A stretch of 64,000 nt of DNA from Oscheius onirici (lineage: Eukaryota; Nematoda; Chromadorea; Rhabditida; Rhabditidae). Below the pieces are notes generated by a model. It did no database searches. It saw only the letters and a list, made by a program, of their open reading frames with translations, and was not told the origin of the DNA. The position numbers were made by a program, and so were the translations under genes. Shown here piece after piece: positions 1 through 12,471 of this stretch. The number at the start of each line of letters is the position of its first letter. Within the stretch, counting starts at the first letter, position 1. The DNA is taken from positions 5,902,398 to 5,966,397 of the forward strand of contig OW051469.1 in NCBI GenBank assembly GCA_932521025.1. Reading direction: 5' to 3'.

Positions 1-1147
1 GGATCGAATGTTGTGGACGGGAACGGTTGGAGAGAATTTGTCAAGAGTCAAATGTTTAGACGGAGAAAATATTCGAGTAGGATTCTATCAGATTTTTACA
101 CTTTTTCTTCTTTTAGGATATAACGCATTCGGATCATCCGCGAGTTCTCATTGCGGCAGAATCGTTGAATATTCGAACATTGGACACGCGTTTGGACAAT
201 GCTGAAACCTCAAATTTACTCTTTTCTTCTCCAGGATATTCAGAGGTTTTCGTTTATGCTAGTAATTTTCGAAGAATGTTTCAGGAGCTGTATCGCCATC
301 ATAATTACTTTTCGGACGAAAAGCTGAAAACTCCCACATTGACGCACATTCGTCGTCTTCCCAGCCAGCCGAACAACTTTCTCGCAGTTTCTACTTCCGC
401 CATCTTTCTGCTAGACGATCGTGTTCCGGGAAAAGCCATTCTCTCAAGTAACCACATTCTTCCCTACGGAGCCCATTTTATTCGGACCGGAGAACCAATT
501 CCGCATGAAAATGGAGCCATCCAGACCGTCTATCTACTCGACCAGTTCTGTACCGGCGTCTGGAAAATGGAGTTTTACAAACATTCGAATGACGACTGGT
601 CAGCTGTCCGCCCTCTTCACGGAATACCGAATCCGAACGACAAGAAATTTATTGCGAGAAAACATGGTCCAGGAGAGCGAAACTACCTTTTTCCACCTAC
701 AAGAGGGATCGAAGTCGTGTCAAAAAGTCCAAAAGAGGAAATTCTGTTCCGGTATTTGGATGACGGCTCCGTTTTATACAAGACTTTTCATTATGAACTA
801 AGTGGAGAGGAAGAGAGACAGATAACGAGGACGTGTCTGCAGAGAAATGACTTATGGAGCAAGGCAAAACAGGAATCTGACCGAGAAGCTATGATCGATA
901 TGTTCGGAGAAGCCATGATGCTCGGGAAGGAGAAAAACTGCAAATTGGTTAGCTTATCTTTTTTTGTTCATTTTCAGTCATTTTTCAGATAGACGTCGAG
1001 GTCGACTGTCCGCCAAGACGATACAAAATAGACTACCCACTGAATCCATTCACAAAAGTTGTAGAACAGCACAAACCGCTGAAAAGTCTAGAGCCGTGTC
1101 ATCCAAAAGCCTTCTATTCGAACATTGTTGATTCTTACTTCAAATGA
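1..1147 (+). CDS. TAF1C-like RNA polymerase I factor (5' partial)
   Basis: The reading frame runs through exons about 1-76, 117-947 and 989-1147, with short introns ending in TTTTAG and TTTCAG. It ends in a TGA at 1145-1147. The clearest family signals are an HPRVL..A..SLN..TLDTR segment and, about 60 residues on, an AVST..IFLLDDR..G stretch followed by an ILSSNHIL-like motif. Both resemble the beta-propeller of TAF1C, the SL1/TIF-IB subunit that recruits RNA polymerase I to rDNA. The family call rests on these short motifs only; another WD/propeller protein is possible. The 5' end lies outside the window. The stop is only 36 bases before the ATG of the prenyltransferase gene, which suggests the two genes are co-transcribed. 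Confidence 0.5.
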
Positions 1148-1183
1148 ATGTAAACTTTTCAATGTTTCTATATTTTTAGTCAA

Positions 1184-2990
1184 ATGGTCAGAAAAATAGG
1201 CATATTACGTGTTCCAGACTGCCCGCTGAAAGGATTCCGTGGTTCGCACTCTCTCTCAAGCCCAGATGGCAGTCCATCTCCGGGAACAGGCGACGGAGCT
1301 CACCTAGCCCAGACTTACAGGTATTTCTATTCCCTTTCTGTTAAAAATATCATTTCAGTGCCCTCTGCTCCCTCGTGATTATAGGAGATGATCTAAAACG
1401 AGTAGATAGACGAGGAATTCTAGACACGATCAGACATTCACAGAAAGAGGACGGAAGGTCAGATTGAGCTCCTTTTTTAAGTTATCGACAAAATTGCAGT
1501 TTTTGGTCTCAAGGAGCCGGTTCCGAGTACGATATGCGCTATGTTTTCTGTGCCGTAGCTACGTGTCACATCCTGGGAGATCAGTCAGCCATCGATTGGG
1601 AAAAACTGACGAAATACATTCGAAGGGCGCTCCGATTTGATGGCGGAATTGGGCAGGGAGAAGACGCCGAAAGTCATGGTAAAAATTATTATTTTTAATA
1701 AAAAATTAGGCCAAGGCGTTTGTCCGAAGAGCTTTAGTAGCTTGCAACTATGCGTCAATTTGTGTTTTGTCAAAAAAGAGTAGCTACAAGTCTTTTTTTA
1801 TCGAAGAGACACATAATATATAGCTCCAATTTGGTTTTGTTTCCTAAGAGTACCGGAATAGCTACAAGTTCCGAAACTGCTAAGGAATAGTTTCTCAAAC
1901 TCGGGTTGGCTGCCTTCGGCCACCCTCGCCGTCTGCTGCTAAGAGTTTTTGTCTTTTTATCATTTTACCACCAAGATAATGACAAATTTATTTATGAGAA
2001 CCAGAATAGCTACCAGTTAGATACAAATAGCCTAAGAGTACGTCCCAAATAGCCGAAAACTGATTTCTGCATGAGAAATAGCTAAATTACGAATAAAAAT
2101 TGCGCGTCAGATCGAAAATGTCCGCCACGCACTTTTGCGTACGAATTTGGCGCGCGTTCAAATTTTATTTTTTTCTTGAAACGTCTGTGTCTCGGCAAGG
2201 AAAAAATATTTTTCGATAATTCGATAAACTCGTTACTCTACTAATTGAGTACTACAAGATTATACCACTTAGAACCTGTGGGATTGCAATTTTTTCCCCG
2301 ATTTTTGACCAAACTTCGGTCGCCGTGGCTCAGCCTTTATAAATTTACGGGATTTTATCATTGATATTGATAGTACTCGTCGAGTACTACCTACGTATAC
2401 CATCGATATATTTGGGAGCGACCAAGTGAGTTCGTGACACTACGCGATTTATAATTATAAGGTAGATAAACTTTAGGAGGATCGAGCTATTGCGCAATTG
2501 CTTCGCTGTCCCTCGCGAACAAATTGTGGGATTATTCTGTTCTGTCGGAGAAGGAAATTCGAAAACTGATCAAATGGGCTCTCTGGAAACAGGACGACGG
2601 ATTCCACGGTCGAGCTCACAAGGAAGACGACAGCTGCTATGCTTTCTGGATCGGAGCCACTCTAAAAGTTAACATTTTAGTATTTAATTGAACCTGAAAT
2701 TTAGATTCTGAATGCTCACGAGTTTGTCGACGTTGACCGTCTCCGTCGCTTTCTCTATCAGGCCCAGGACCTCCAGATTGGCGGCTTCTGCAAACTTCTC
2801 AACTGCGGCTATTCTGGTCAGTTATTGTCCCTTTTTTCACATAAAAACAATTTCAGACTTCCTGCACACGTACTTCTCGATCGCGGCGCTTTCCTTGATG
2901 CGCGAGCCGACTATCCGCCCCATCAATCCCTCCCTAAACATCAGCTGTTTCGCCTACGACCGTCTCGAAAAGATCCATTCCAACTGGTAG
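1184..2990 (+). CDS. PGGT1B: Geranylgeranyltransferase type I beta subunit, N-terminally short
   Basis: This is the catalytic beta subunit that attaches geranylgeranyl to CaaL proteins such as Rho GTPases, working with an FNTA alpha subunit in the cytosol. Exons are about 1184-1320, 1359-1457, 1500-1678, 2477-2667, 2705-2816 and 2857-2990. Family landmarks in order are GFRGS, LVIIGDDL, YDMRYVFCA, KYIRRAL.FDGGIGQG, the zinc ligands Asp and Cys in DDSCYAFWIGA, and the zinc-ligand His in DFLHTYFSIAALSL. At about 283 residues it is short of the roughly 375 typical of the family. The missing part is the first 65-80 residues (helices 1-3), and only 36 bases separate this ATG from the previous gene. 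TATTTTTAG sits 5 bases before the ATG, so this is probably a trans-spliced start inside an operon. The gene could instead be truncated. Confidence 0.9.
1679..2476 (+). other. Long intron of PGGT1B
   Basis: This 798-base intron contrasts with the other introns of the gene, which are about 40 bases. It holds scattered imperfect copies of an AATAGCTAC..GT unit and a near-palindrome, AGTACTCG-T-CGAGTACT, near 2371. I see no coding potential. It may be an old transposon relic. Confidence 0.6.
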
Positions 2991-3213
2991 CTCTCTTTGT
3001 TATGTAATAATTGTTTTGTAAATTTCAACCTCGAGCCCGAAAGCCTGTTTTCAAGAGATTACACTTGACAGAATTCTCTTTTCTGTAGTCTCTATTTCTC
3101 AAGCTCTGATAAACCTGTCGTTTTAGCTCTTTTCTATTGATTTTCGTTGGTTTGACCTACTAACGTATCGAGCAGTAACGTTGAGGGAGTGAGAGTCAGA
3201 ACTAGACAGATTT

Positions 3214-4896
3214 ATGCCTTTGGTCCCGTTGGTGGACCCGGATTTGAGCCAGGAGGAGACGGTGACTCGGGTTCTTCAGGCCATAACCCAGTTCAATGAG
3301 GTTTTTCTGACCTATTTGTTGCTCGAAACTTGTAGTTTACAGATAACAAACGGAATATTCAGAGGGCTCGATGAGAGGATAGGAAGTATTTCCAGAGATC
3401 TGGACAGAAATGTCCAACGATTCGACTTGGTTAGGAGGAAAATTTCCACGCTGGAAAAGGTTCGTTTTACCTTTTTTTGTGTTAAAACTCAAGACAATTC
3501 AGATAGATACAGCTGTCGTTCTAAAAGCGCCGTCCAAATTTCCAGAAGTCGAATATGTTCCGGCCAGAAAAATTCTTCCGTTTGTCCCAGGAGTCATCGC
3601 CTATCCTCACTCAGGTTTCATTCATTTTATTTTGTTGTATCTATAAAATTCAGATCTCGAGAAGTCCTTCATCCCAAAAATGGTCCAAGGAGGATCGATC
3701 GACCTCAAAGCGGAGCTGGAGCAGCGAAAACAGTACTTTGCCTCAAGCCAACTGATGCCTGTTGGAGAGGAAGACAAAAAAGGTTGACTTAGCATGTTTT
3801 TATACCAAAACCTTGATTTAGAACGAACGATCCCGTCCAGTCTCATCTCCATCGCCGATTTGTTCTTCGAAGACAGTGAACAGCCAGCGTTTGATGGAGT
3901 CGGCGGAAGTTTCTTGACTTATTCTTCCAAGTCTAAAAGCATGACGTCCAGGTGGTTTTTGTCTTCTTTTCAAGGAAAAGAGATGTTTAGGATGGAAAAT
4001 AACAAACCGAGAGACAATTTGGACAGAACAGCAATTGGCGGGAGGAAGAAAGCCGACGTGAATGATCCATTTGCCTTTCGACCGATGTCTTCCGAAGTTC
4101 CGGATCTCGATTTACCCGACTTTTTGCCCGATTTACCAGGTTTTCTTCCTTTTTTTTAATCTTATTTCTCAAATTCCAGGCGTGGCTCTCGATATTATAT
4201 TCACCGATCTTCCACCAGTCATCGTCAGCAGTCTTCCTGATCTCGAGCCGAAGCCAGTACTACCGAAGGTGACCACTGTCACCACACAAGGTATTTCAAA
4301 TTTCATTTATCCTAATTTACTCCTTTCCCTGCAACTCCTCAAGCTCCGCCGGTCGTCATTGTGCCTCTTCCCCCGCCTCCTCCGCCTCCTGTTATGGCTC
4401 CAGCTGCTCCACCGCCTCCTCCGCCCACACTAATATCGCCTCCGCCACCTCCTAGCCTCAAAACGCCACTGGTCAGTCCAGATTCTGATGGAAGGTCAGT
4501 TTCACTGATAATTCACAACAAAATTTGGTGTAGATCCGACCTGATGGCTGCTATTCGAGCAGCCGGCGGTGCTGGAAAGATGAAACTGAAGAATGCCAAA
4601 TCCGCTTCGACTAGTCGACAAGCCGAAGAGAAACAGTCGCTCCAGGAATCGAGCGCCCTTCCATCGACGTCGGCAGCTGGCGGTGATTTGATGAGTTCTC
4701 TAGCTAAAGCACTAGAGGCTAGAAGAAAAGGTTTGTCCTCGATTTTAGCGTAAGAAACGATTCAGCCATGACCGGAACTAAACAGCCTGAAAAGGCAGCC
4801 AAAATCGGCGGAGTAATGAGCCGAATAAGCGACATGATTCCTGCTCCGGAAGAGAGGATCAACTTCGAAGACAGCGGCGGAGAAGATTGGAACTAA
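3214..4896 (+). CDS. WASHC1: WASH complex subunit 1 (Arp2/3 activator)
   Basis: WASH1 activates Arp2/3 on endosomes within the WASH complex and drives retromer-dependent recycling. The N-terminal WASH homology domain starts MPLVPLVDPDLSQEETV and continues through an ITNGIF..LDERI segment and a KAPSKFP.VEYVPA block. The middle is acidic and Pro-rich, followed by long proline runs at about 4361-4450. The C-terminal VCA module then shows RSDLMAAIRAAGGAGKMKL (WH2), a second DLMSSLAKALEARRK helix (connector) and an acidic tail ending GGEDWN. About eight exons are joined by introns of roughly 40 bases, giving about 460 residues, the normal family length. It lies on the same strand as its neighbours, 224 bases after PGGT1B and 180 before PIG-P. 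Confidence 0.92.
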
Positions 4897-5076
4897 CTTT
4901 TTTAACTAACATTTTTCGTAGTTTGTTGGTTAAAAACTCGTTTTATTGTAGTACATTTTGTGATTTTGACACTGGTTCTATAAGAATATGTGTATGTTCC
5001 TTTGTTCTCTTGAAAACCCTGGTCAATCCCATGTTTACGTATTGATTCAGTTCTTGCTTATCTAAATAGACTTAGG

Positions 5077-5909
5077 GTGAGTAAGTGGATGAGTAATCCG
5101 AGCGGACCATCGCCAACAGAAGACATCCATTCGCCTGCGCCCCATCCAGCCAGAGGAATCTACGGCTTCGCGCTTTACATCGCCGCCTGGTTTCTGCTCG
5201 TCTTCTACCTCATCTGGGCCGTCGTCCCAACGCCCGTTCTCAATCGACTCGGAATCACTTACGTCCCTTCCAAGTATTGGGCCATAGCCGGCCCTTTTCT
5301 CGTCCCGATTGTGATCACGGCCTTTGTCACTATCATCTTCTGCCTCAATCTTATCAATTTCCAAGGTTACGCCGTTTTCGACGACGTTCAGGTTATTTTA
5401 TAGTTTATTTTGGACCGACAGCCTACGGCAGCTTGCGCAGCCTCCGTATTTTGGAGGCAGGCTATTAGTGAACTATCTCATTCGATAAAAAATCAAAATG
5501 TCAGAACTTGACATGTTACGCTAGTCTCGACAACTGCGGACATCACTACAGACAGACGGACGGACACCATTGTACTTTAGTAAAGAAAGACCAGCCATCT
5601 ACGATGGCTGTCGCTGCCCTGGCGCCTGCGGCGCTCAGAAGTGGTTGTCCAAGCATTAGATTTCTCATTCCCACTATGTTCAAAACTAACTATCTAATCC
5701 TAAGAAAAGCTAACTTGTCCTGACTTGTTCGTGGCCACGGACATCGCCACAAACAGAAACACGAGTCCACCACAGACACCATTGCGCTTTAGTAGTAGAG
5801 AGATCTATTGAAACTTTTCAGGAAGTTGAAAACGACTTTGGCGAACGAGCAGGTTTCCAAGGACTTTCTGCCGAAGAAGCTCGCACTGAACTTCGCAAAA
5901 AACGTCTGA
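5077..5909 (+). CDS. PIGP: PIG-P, GPI-GlcNAc transferase subunit P
   Basis: PIG-P is a small two-TM subunit of the ER enzyme that adds GlcNAc to phosphatidylinositol, the first step of GPI-anchor synthesis. Exon 1 (5077-5391) encodes a family-typical block: ARGIYGFALYIAAWF, then a W-rich segment, LGITYVPSKYWAIAGP, and a second hydrophobic helix. The 3' end is uncertain. The frame closes at 5401 if unspliced. A likely donor at 5392 leads to a 430-base intron and an exon from 5822. A stop at 5907-5909 lies in a frame I could not connect cleanly, so an extra small exon may be missing from this model. The intron carries two diverged copies of a GACACCATTG..CTTTAGTA segment (around 5565 and 5780). 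NOA1 follows within about 50 bases. Confidence 0.75.
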
Positions 5910-5958
5910 TTCTCTTCATTTTCAGCTCGAACCAAATAATTTCAGTTTCGACCAAACG

Positions 5959-8696
5959 ATGTTAGTCAGAGGCTGTATTCCTGGTGTCCGTATGGCTTCT
6001 CGTTCGGCCGCCCGTCGAGAAATCCAGAAATTTGGGCCGAGCAGAGGATCTCAAGTCTCGGAAATTCACAAACGACTGGCAGATTATCAAAGAATATCGA
6101 CAGAAACGACTGAAACTTATGCCGTCGAATCGCTGATTAGTGAGAGACTTATTCAGTGAGCCTTTTCTTCTTTTCATGTGTAAAGTTTTTTTTCGAAATG
6201 ACGTTAATTACGGCTCGGTATTGAAACTCCGAGAAGAGACGACGATAGCCAAAGCGGAAATAGTAGAAAACTCGGTTGAAGTCACTCCATTTTATCCATT
6301 ATCTTCGGAACGAATTGGCGTAAAAGCGATTACACATATCGATCAACAGGGTTAGTTATTTTTTAGTTTATGGTAAGGCGAACTCTTCTAGAACTATTGA
6401 ATGACGACACGACATGTGACCGCGGATTCTATGTCGCAGCAGGAGAATTTGTTGATGAATATGTTGCCGGTTCCACAGCGAATATACCGGACGGGGACTT
6501 GATAGCGTAGGTTTTTCTTATTAAAAGTTCAATTTTTATTCAGGCCGGATCGCATGTATTTCGGAGGCGACGATGCTGTAGAACATATCGACTTCCAACT
6601 GCCTGGACAGAGAACAAACGAGGTCGAAGAATTAGGATCGGCCGAGGCTAGTTCCGAATGGACGGAACAGTTCGGATCGGCTGATCCCGAGAGAGCAGCA
6701 TCGAAACACTCTTGTGGTGGCTGTGGAGCCACAGTTCATTGCAAGGTTGTTATGTTTTTTTATTAGAAACTTTAAATTGCTTCCAGGACAGTTCTCTACC
6801 CGGTTTTCTTCCCGTCGAATTGTTCGACAAAGTAGACAGAGTCAAGACGCTGAAGGAGAATCTTCTCTGTCGAAGATGTCATCTGCTCAAGAACCACAAC
6901 TTTTTGGTTCTTTTCTCTTTTGTTCCGTATTTTATCTTCCGCTTTAGCTCAATGTGAACGTCTGTCCAGTCGACTACGCGGCCATGATGTCTCACCTGAA
7001 ACTGAAGGAAGAAGCTCTGATTCTCCTCGTTGTTGATGTGACCGATCTGCCCGGAAGTATTCATCGACATCTACCCAATATCATCGGTTCCAGAAAGCCC
7101 TTGATTGTTATTGGTTAGTTTGTTTTTCTTCTATTTTAAAACATGAAAATTTAGGAAATAAGGTCGATTTGTTGCCTCCTGACGCCCGCAGCGGCTATCT
7201 GAAACGTTTTCGCGACACCGTCCAATCGGCCATTCGAGAAGCCGGTTACCGAGAACATTTCAATATCCTTCATACAGCCTTGGTCAGCGCCAAAACGGGT
7301 TACGGTATCGAGGAATTGATTACGGTATTTTGATTTTTTGGCTTTACTTATGTAAAGATTCAGGAAGTTCATCTGAAATGGACCAATGCAAATCTTGGTC
7401 TCCGTAACGACATGTATATTGTGGGATGCACAAATGCTGGCAAATCGTAAGCTTTTTCTATTCTCTTAACAAAATGTAATACAGAACTCTTTTCAACGCT
7501 TTTCTGGGCTCGGATCTCTGCAAAGTTCGTGCAGTCGACCTCGTCGAAAGGGCAACGACTTCAGTCTGGCCTGGAACTACGGTTTGTATCTTTTGTTCAA
7601 CTTTAAATTAAAAGTAATGTTCAGATCTCGCTGCTAAAATTCCCCGTCATGAAACCGTCTCCTTATCGACTGGAAATCAGAAGAAAACGTCTCCAACATC
7701 TTCATGTCTGGCAGCAAAAGGAAATGTATTCGAGAAGGCAGCTGCTTCACGAGACGGGCGATTCACAGTACGCCGTTTTGACAGGAGTCATTCAAAACAC
7801 TTACAAGGTTTTTACTTCTTTGTGTTAATTAATTCAAGAATAGGAAGAAGAAGAGAATCTACAGCCGGTTGCGATAAAGAACATTGTCAGTGGAGAGGGA
7901 GAGACGGAAAAGTCAAAAAGTTGGAATGCGAATGACCCTCTCTTTGCCAAAGGAACGTGGTGTTTCGACACTCCCGGAACCGTCTGTGAGCATCAGATCG
8001 TCTCATTGTTCACTCTGGATGAATTGGTCAAAGTCCTCCCGAGACGACTGCTTGTTCCGAGGACGGCTCTCATTCCTGTCGGCCATTCTCTTTTGATTGG
8101 CGGAGTCGGACAAGTCGACATCGTCGAAACCAGTAGGGAGCATGCAGTTTACGTCAGTTTTATTCGGGTTTTATAACCTTCCGTAATTTTATAGCTAACA
8201 ACTTTCGCCAGCGACGATCTGCCTCTGAATATTGTGAAAACGGAAGATGTTGACGCCTTCTTCTTAAAATATCTCGGAACAGATGCGCTTGTAGTTCCCA
8301 GCGGAAAAGATCGTCTGAAAGACTGGCCAGGTCTCGCGTCGGAGAAAATTTTTGTCAAAGGCTACAAGGTTTGCCTTCTTTTTTTTTGCTTAATTGGAAC
8401 ATTTAGAAATTCGAGAAGGCGACAGCAGATATTGTTCTCTCGTCGGTTGGATGGATTTCCGTTACGACGCCGGATCATCACGTCAAGTTGAATGCTTGGT
8501 CCATAGCTGGAAAGGGCCTAGCGGTCCGAGAACCGATTCTGCCATTTTCCGCTTCTCTGCGAGGAAGAAGGATTCCAGGAACTTACTTTTATAAAGTTAG
8601 TTTTTTAGTCACAAAGAAAAATTCTTTTAGGTCAAGCCGGTAGAATTTCCCGAAAATTGTCGTCGGAAGCAAAAAGACAAGAAATACAGAAAGTAG
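5959..8696 (+). CDS. NOA1: NOA1/YqeH-type circularly permuted GTPase, mitochondrial
   Basis: NOA1 is a mitochondrial GTPase involved in small-ribosomal-subunit assembly and respiration. An N-terminal region rich in Arg and Ser fits a targeting peptide. A zinc-finger module follows (CGGCGATVHC, then LCRRCH). The G motifs are circularly permuted, as in YqeH: NKVD (G4, near 7160) and SAKT (G5) precede GCTNAGKST (G1, near 7430-7450), a TSVWPGTT switch (G2) and DTPGT (G3). A C-terminal YqeH-like region ends in a Lys-rich tail. About a dozen exons are separated by introns of 40-50 bases. The ATG was chosen because AATTTCAG lies 13 bases upstream and the previous coding region ends about 50 bases earlier, as in a trans-spliced operon. 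Length is about 700-750 residues, normal for the family. Confidence 0.93.
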
Positions 8697-8838
8697 ATTT
8701 TTGTAATTCTTATTTTTTGTTGAACACAGTTGTTATAAAAAAGTTTTTTCTTGCTTACAATTTAATTGCATTGGTTTGGACCACATTTACTTTGAAACTT
8801 TTCTAGAAGTTATCATAATCCTCCCAGCATGCCTTAGA

Positions 8839-11800
8839 ATGGAATGGTTGAGCGATGACGATGAGAATACGCGGCGGCGTCAGCTGCTAGTCTTCGGAAC
8901 CCCGCTCGTCCTTACTTTCCTATTGTATTTATTCGGATTCGGGTGAGTTTTATGAAAGAAACGTTTGAAGATCCATTTCAGAGCCCTTTCCATCACAATC
9001 TGCGTCTCTGCGCTTTTTCTCGGTGCTCAAATTGCCCAATGGCTCGTCCTCGATTCCAGTGAGGCGATTCTCTCGACTCTGGTGGAAGTGTGGGTTGGAC
9101 GAGGGAGTTTAGCTTCGAAGAAAGCGGAAAAGACCGAGAGTAGTCCAACAAGAAGAAGGAAACTGCCGTGGGAAGGTATGTATCCGAAGAGAATAATTCA
9201 ATTTTCCAAACAGATCTTGTCATCTCGGCGAATGTAAATAGTGCTCTGGAGGGATTTTTAGAGCAGATAGTCGAGCAATATGTGAACAATTGGTACGAGG
9301 TTGGAATCAGTCGAGACAGAGCCTTCTTGAATGAGATAAAGTGGGTCCATTGTGTCTTCAAATAATACAAAAAGTCCAGGTACCAGATCAGATATGCATG
9401 TTCCAATCTACTGAGAAGAATTAAAAGCCTCGATTTGAATACAGTTGTGGCCGAAGAGGCTGTTCCCGCAGCTGCTCTGCACGCCCACAAAATTATAAAA
9501 ATCTCCTCGACTCTCAACGAGAACGCGCCAACTTCCCTTCTCGAGTCGCAGATCAGTGAAAAGTTCACAGATCTTCACTACTGGCTGGGATCGAGAAACA
9601 GTGAAGTTCTCTACTTGAGACAGGTGAGACAAGTCGAGTAGAAAGAGCTACAATATGATCAGATATCCGATTGGCTTGTTCCATTACTTCTGGATGAAAG
9701 TCGACTGTCTGGAAGAGCACACGATGACGACAATCCGAACGAGAGGGAGGACATCAGGAAATATGTGAGAGAGATTGTAAAAACAAGACAAGCTTTTTAG
9801 AAGAACTGGCCATCTCATTCAGCCCGTCATTTTCTGAGGGAGCTGCTAGTGAATGCTGTTTTGTTGCCGTTGGCTGACCTGGTGGCTGATCCGGACACTT
9901 TGAACCATCTCATAATAACAGCTCTTGATAGTCAGGGAGAAGTAGTGGAGACTGCGGGAGAGGTGGAGTTCCGAGAGAGAAAAATAAATAGATGGTTGCA
10001 GAAAATAGACGTAGAGTTTCTTCACGGACTGACAGATGTCAATATGGATAGTATTCCGGACAGTTTGCTTCAGCTTAAACTCAGTGAGGTGAGTGGAGAT
10101 CGTCAAGTTGATAATCAGACATATTAACTTTTAAAAGATAGCATACTTTTCGTTCCAGATTCTTCGAGATGCTCGCCGGTTCTCCATGTTCCGTATTTTC
10201 CTGCAAGACATCCGTGGCCCTGTGAACGAACTCAACTTCTTGGCTGAAAGCAATAGAATTCACCACAGTCTACAGAAAAAGGTACACTCTCTACAAAGAA
10301 AGTAATGATTTGAACATTAGGATGAGACTGCCAGTCAAATATCGTACGATGTATGGCAGCTCTACTCTCAATTTGTTCATGACGCTGCCGACAACAGAAT
10401 TCTGTTTGATGACGACACAGTAGTCGAATTCAAACAGGCTGTCGAAAGTAAAGATGCGGAGATGTTGGACAAGATCATTGAGAAGGTACAGACTCGATAT
10501 TCTGAATTTTAAGTAGTTGTTCAGTCGTACCAAATAGTCTACCAAAGAATGCAAGCAAATCACGTGATACCATTCTGTCAGTCGGACGCATTCCTTGGAT
10601 ATCTCTGTGGAAGTCCGCCTGTTTCCGTAACAGAGTTGATTGAGAAATCATCAAATCAGAGAAGAAGCAGTTCGAGTGAAAGGACTGTCTCGTTCAATAT
10701 GTTCAGGTAAGATACAGTATCCACGAAGTATATATTTGTTCAGGACACATCTTCGGAGATTGTTCACACTGTCTTCTGAAGGATCGGCAGAAGGGGAAGA
10801 AGCTCTTGAAGATGAGTTTCCCATGACGTTGAAGGGAAAAAGTGAGGAGGTTGATAATCACAGTGGATCTTCGGAAGTGAGTGGCTATTTCTCGAGACAG
10901 TTGCAAACAGTAAGAAGACCAAACAAAGTTTTAGAGTGATGGATTCACAAAAGTCGATGTGCCGTCGATTGACATTAGCGAAGACTCTTCCGAACAGCCA
11001 TCTCCACCAGGGGAGGAAGATGTTCCGGAGGCTCCTGCTGGTCCAGAAACACTTCTTGTCATTGACAGTCTAACCCGTAACATGAACCACTGGAAGGTTT
11101 CAATTCCCAAAGTTATCCCGTCAAGAGATGCCATCACTGGTTCGTTTGAACCCAATCCAAAAGGAGATCCAATTCAGGTCGAACTATCTACGGCTACTTG
11201 ATTGAAGTCCATCGAAATGACGCCAAAGAGACGGAAACGAAGCAGTGGAGTATTTTCCGTCGCTTCCAGGAGTTCTACGTCCTTGAGGCCAAACTGCTCG
11301 AATTTCATGGAGATACATTGCGGTTCTCGAATCTCCCGACTAGGAAGTCGTTTGCTCCTAAAACTAGAGCGTTTGTGGAACAGCATAGGCTGGTGGTGGC
11401 TTCCTTCTTGTCTTCTCTCTGTAAACAGGTATAGTTTGACGGGAAAGAAATATTTTTCATTTAGAAAGTGCTGCACAACTCGGACCTCCTCTTGACATTC
11501 CTTTCCAGTCCGGACGAGTTCAGAGACAATCTGATGCTCAGCGACTTAAATCCATGGAAAGTTGTCAAGAAGATGCCAGGAAAGTTGACTCGCGAGAAGG
11601 GACAACACCTTCGTCCTTTCCTTCTCAACCTGCTAGCTAAAACGTTAGCTCCTCCGGAGAAATTCGATAGCAGATCTCAGTTAGACGTTGCTTCAGAGAC
11701 AAGGTATGATTTTCTGGAGAAAGCTTTCCATAACTACAATAGAAGACTTACACTCAAAATTTTCAGCAGTCTTTCTTCTGTCAGTGCCATGGGAGTAGAT

Positions 11801-12471
11801 GCTCCATTCTCCTTGTACAGTAGAGTTTTTGGGAATAACTTCAACAAAGGTCTAGAGCCACAAGATGACACTGGATACTGTATCTGGACGAGGGATGTTC
11901 TCTTCTAAATAACCACAAGAAAAGTTCAGAAGTCCTTTGGATGCATTCATCCTCGTCCTGAGCAACTTCCTCCCAGTCGGATCACAGTGGATGTTCACTC
12001 TGATCTCTTCAATTCGTCTTCTCTGTCGATCAACCTTTGACAATATCATCAAATCGGTCATTGGTCGTCTCTTCGGAAAACTGTTGGAAGAAGAAAGACT
12101 CGTCTATCTGGTCACTTTGACAGAACAGAGTCTCTTTTGTCCAGAAGTAGTCATCGCCACCGATCAGGAAAAAGCTCTTCGCGAGGAACTGGCCAAGAAG
12201 AAAGTCGAGGAATTTGTTCAGGACGAGGTATGGAACTAGATATTTCCAGAAAATTGCCATTCAGATTCCATCCTATTTGACTCGATTCCTCGGCAGACAC
12301 AATCTGAGAGATGGGGCACGTCGTCTGGTCCAATGTCTACAGTATCCTCGTCTGAACAAACAACTCTTCTACATCCTTCTGGACATCCTCCTGAACAACC
12401 TCTTTCTGGCGTCCGAACCAGCCTTTGTAGATCCGCTAGCGGCTGATGAACTCAACATCCTCAAAGGATAA
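8839..12471 (+). CDS. SNX14: Sorting nexin 14 (PXA-RGS-PX-nexin C)
   Basis: SNX14-family proteins are ER-anchored and act in lipid-droplet and endolysosomal lipid homeostasis. The start MEWLSDDDENTRRR is followed by two hydrophobic segments (TM anchor). The PXA domain includes NWYEVGISRDRAFLNEI, RYACSNLLRRI and the family-typical LADPDTLNHLIITALD. An RGS-like domain (RRFSMFRIFL through VIPFCQSDAFLGYL) comes next, then an acidic/Ser-rich linker. The PX domain shows WSIFRRFQEFYVLEAKL.EFHG, followed by PGKLTREKGQHLRPFLLN and a nexin-C domain ending near YPRLNKQLFYILLDILL. About 14 exons give roughly family length (near 1,000 residues, estimated). CTTTTCTAG lies upstream of the ATG and NOA1 ends 142 bases earlier, so it probably closes the operon-like run. 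Confidence 0.92.
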
